NCBI GenBank assembly: GCA_021850405.1
Contig: JAJZMA010000002.1
Coordinates: 1-6,058, forward strand
Length of the DNA stretch: 6,058 bases
Reading direction: 5' to 3'
Origin: a bacterium
GTDB taxonomy: Bacteria; Chloroflexota; Dormibacteria; Aeolococcales; Aeolococcaceae
In this document: positions 5,783-6,058 of the stretch, piece after piece
Position numbering within the stretch: the first letter of the stretch is position 1
Layout: every line of letters starts with the position of its first letter
Notes under the pieces: generated by a model
What the model was told of the DNA's origin: nothing
The model's input: only the letters and a program-made list of their open reading frames with translations
Databases searched by the model: none
Position numbers and translations under genes: made by a program

Positions 5783-6058
5783 GTGAACCGGTCAGTGCTC
5801 CAGGTGGACCCTGATGCGGTTGACGCCAGCCAGATCGTGCCCTGGTCAATCCGCCTTGTCCAGCTGATCCTGTTATTTGCGCTCGCGGGACTGCTCGTTG
5901 CCTCTCTTGGCATGGTGGCGCTGGTGGTGCTGGCAGTAGCTCCGACACATTCTACTGCTGGACAGCTTCCAGTGCTGGTGGGCCTGCTGCTGGCAGCCGT
6001 CATCGGCCCGCTGGTTCCTCTGCTGGTAATTGTGGGGCTGGGCAGGCTATCTGTGTTT
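5783..6058 (+). CDS. unidentified membrane protein, N-terminal part
   Basis: The frame is open for 92 codons from GTG 5783 to the right edge. I do not recognise the family. The first 20 residues are polar (MNRSVLQVDPDAVDASQIVP). Then come a long hydrophobic segment (about 24-53) and a second one (about 61-88), separated by a short THSTAGQ loop, so at least two membrane helices are present. GTG 5783 is preferred over the in-frame GTG 5777 because GGAT (5771-5774) is eight bases from the former and too close to the latter; a TGA at 5774-5776 closes the frame upstream. It follows the deacetylase-like gene by 52 bases in the same direction. I see no convincing terminator or promoter in that gap, so it may belong to the same operon. 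Confidence 0.62.
   Translation, partial: MNRSVLQVDPDAVDASQIVPWSIRLVQLILLFALAGLLVASLGMVALVVLAVAPTHSTAGQLPVLVGLLLAAVIGPLVPLLVIVGLGRLSVF

Noticed and set aside
5455..6003. 182-codon minus-strand open frame spanning the last intergenic gap
   Set aside because: It covers the end of the CE4 gene and the new membrane protein in antisense; its composition (Ser/Thr/Arg/Cys-rich, no hydrophobic pattern) looks non-coding, while both plus-strand frames are convincing.

Overview
The window looks like a chromosomal segment from a Gram-positive-type or otherwise monoderm bacterium. By eye the GC content is in the high 50s. Two lipoproteins each carry a lipobox followed by a low-complexity linker, and DUF3048 (YerB-like) proteins are typical of Firmicutes, Actinobacteria and Chloroflexota-like lineages. 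I cannot assign a genus; a Chloroflexota- or Actinobacteria-like source is a guess from general style. There are no RNA genes, insertion sequences, CRISPR repeats or phage genes that I can support.

Layout: almost every base is coding, in two divergent blocks. On the minus strand, starting near 2419 and reading toward position 1, two multi-pass membrane glycosyltransferases of the GT-C (PMT_2/ArnT-like) type lie end to end. The first is complete (812-2419, 535 residues). The second starts on the very next base (811) and runs off the left edge after 270 codons. On the plus strand, starting at 2456, there are: a soluble Dpm1-like family 2 glycosyltransferase (2456-3280); a DUF3048/YerB-like lipoprotein (3282-4298); a second lipoprotein with an NTF2-like region fused to a divergent polysaccharide deacetylase (CE4) domain (4291-5730, GTG start, 8-base overlap); and the first 92 codons of an unidentified membrane protein (5783 to the right edge). 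The only non-coding stretches are about 36 bases between the divergent start codons and about 52 bases before the last gene. No gene-free stretch of 300 bases or more exists.

How they may work together (inference): Dpm1-like enzymes make polyprenyl-phosphate sugars on the cytoplasmic face, and GT-C enzymes use such lipid-linked sugars on the outer face. The two lipoproteins sit on the outer face, and one resembles glycan deacetylases. The locus therefore reads as a cell-envelope glycan or protein glycosylation and remodelling cluster. The least ordinary points are the CE4 domain, whose second zinc-binding histidine is replaced by aspartate and whose third motif is degenerate; its fusion to an NTF2-like region and coupling to a DUF3048 lipoprotein; and a perfect 20-base palindrome inside the DUF3048 gene.
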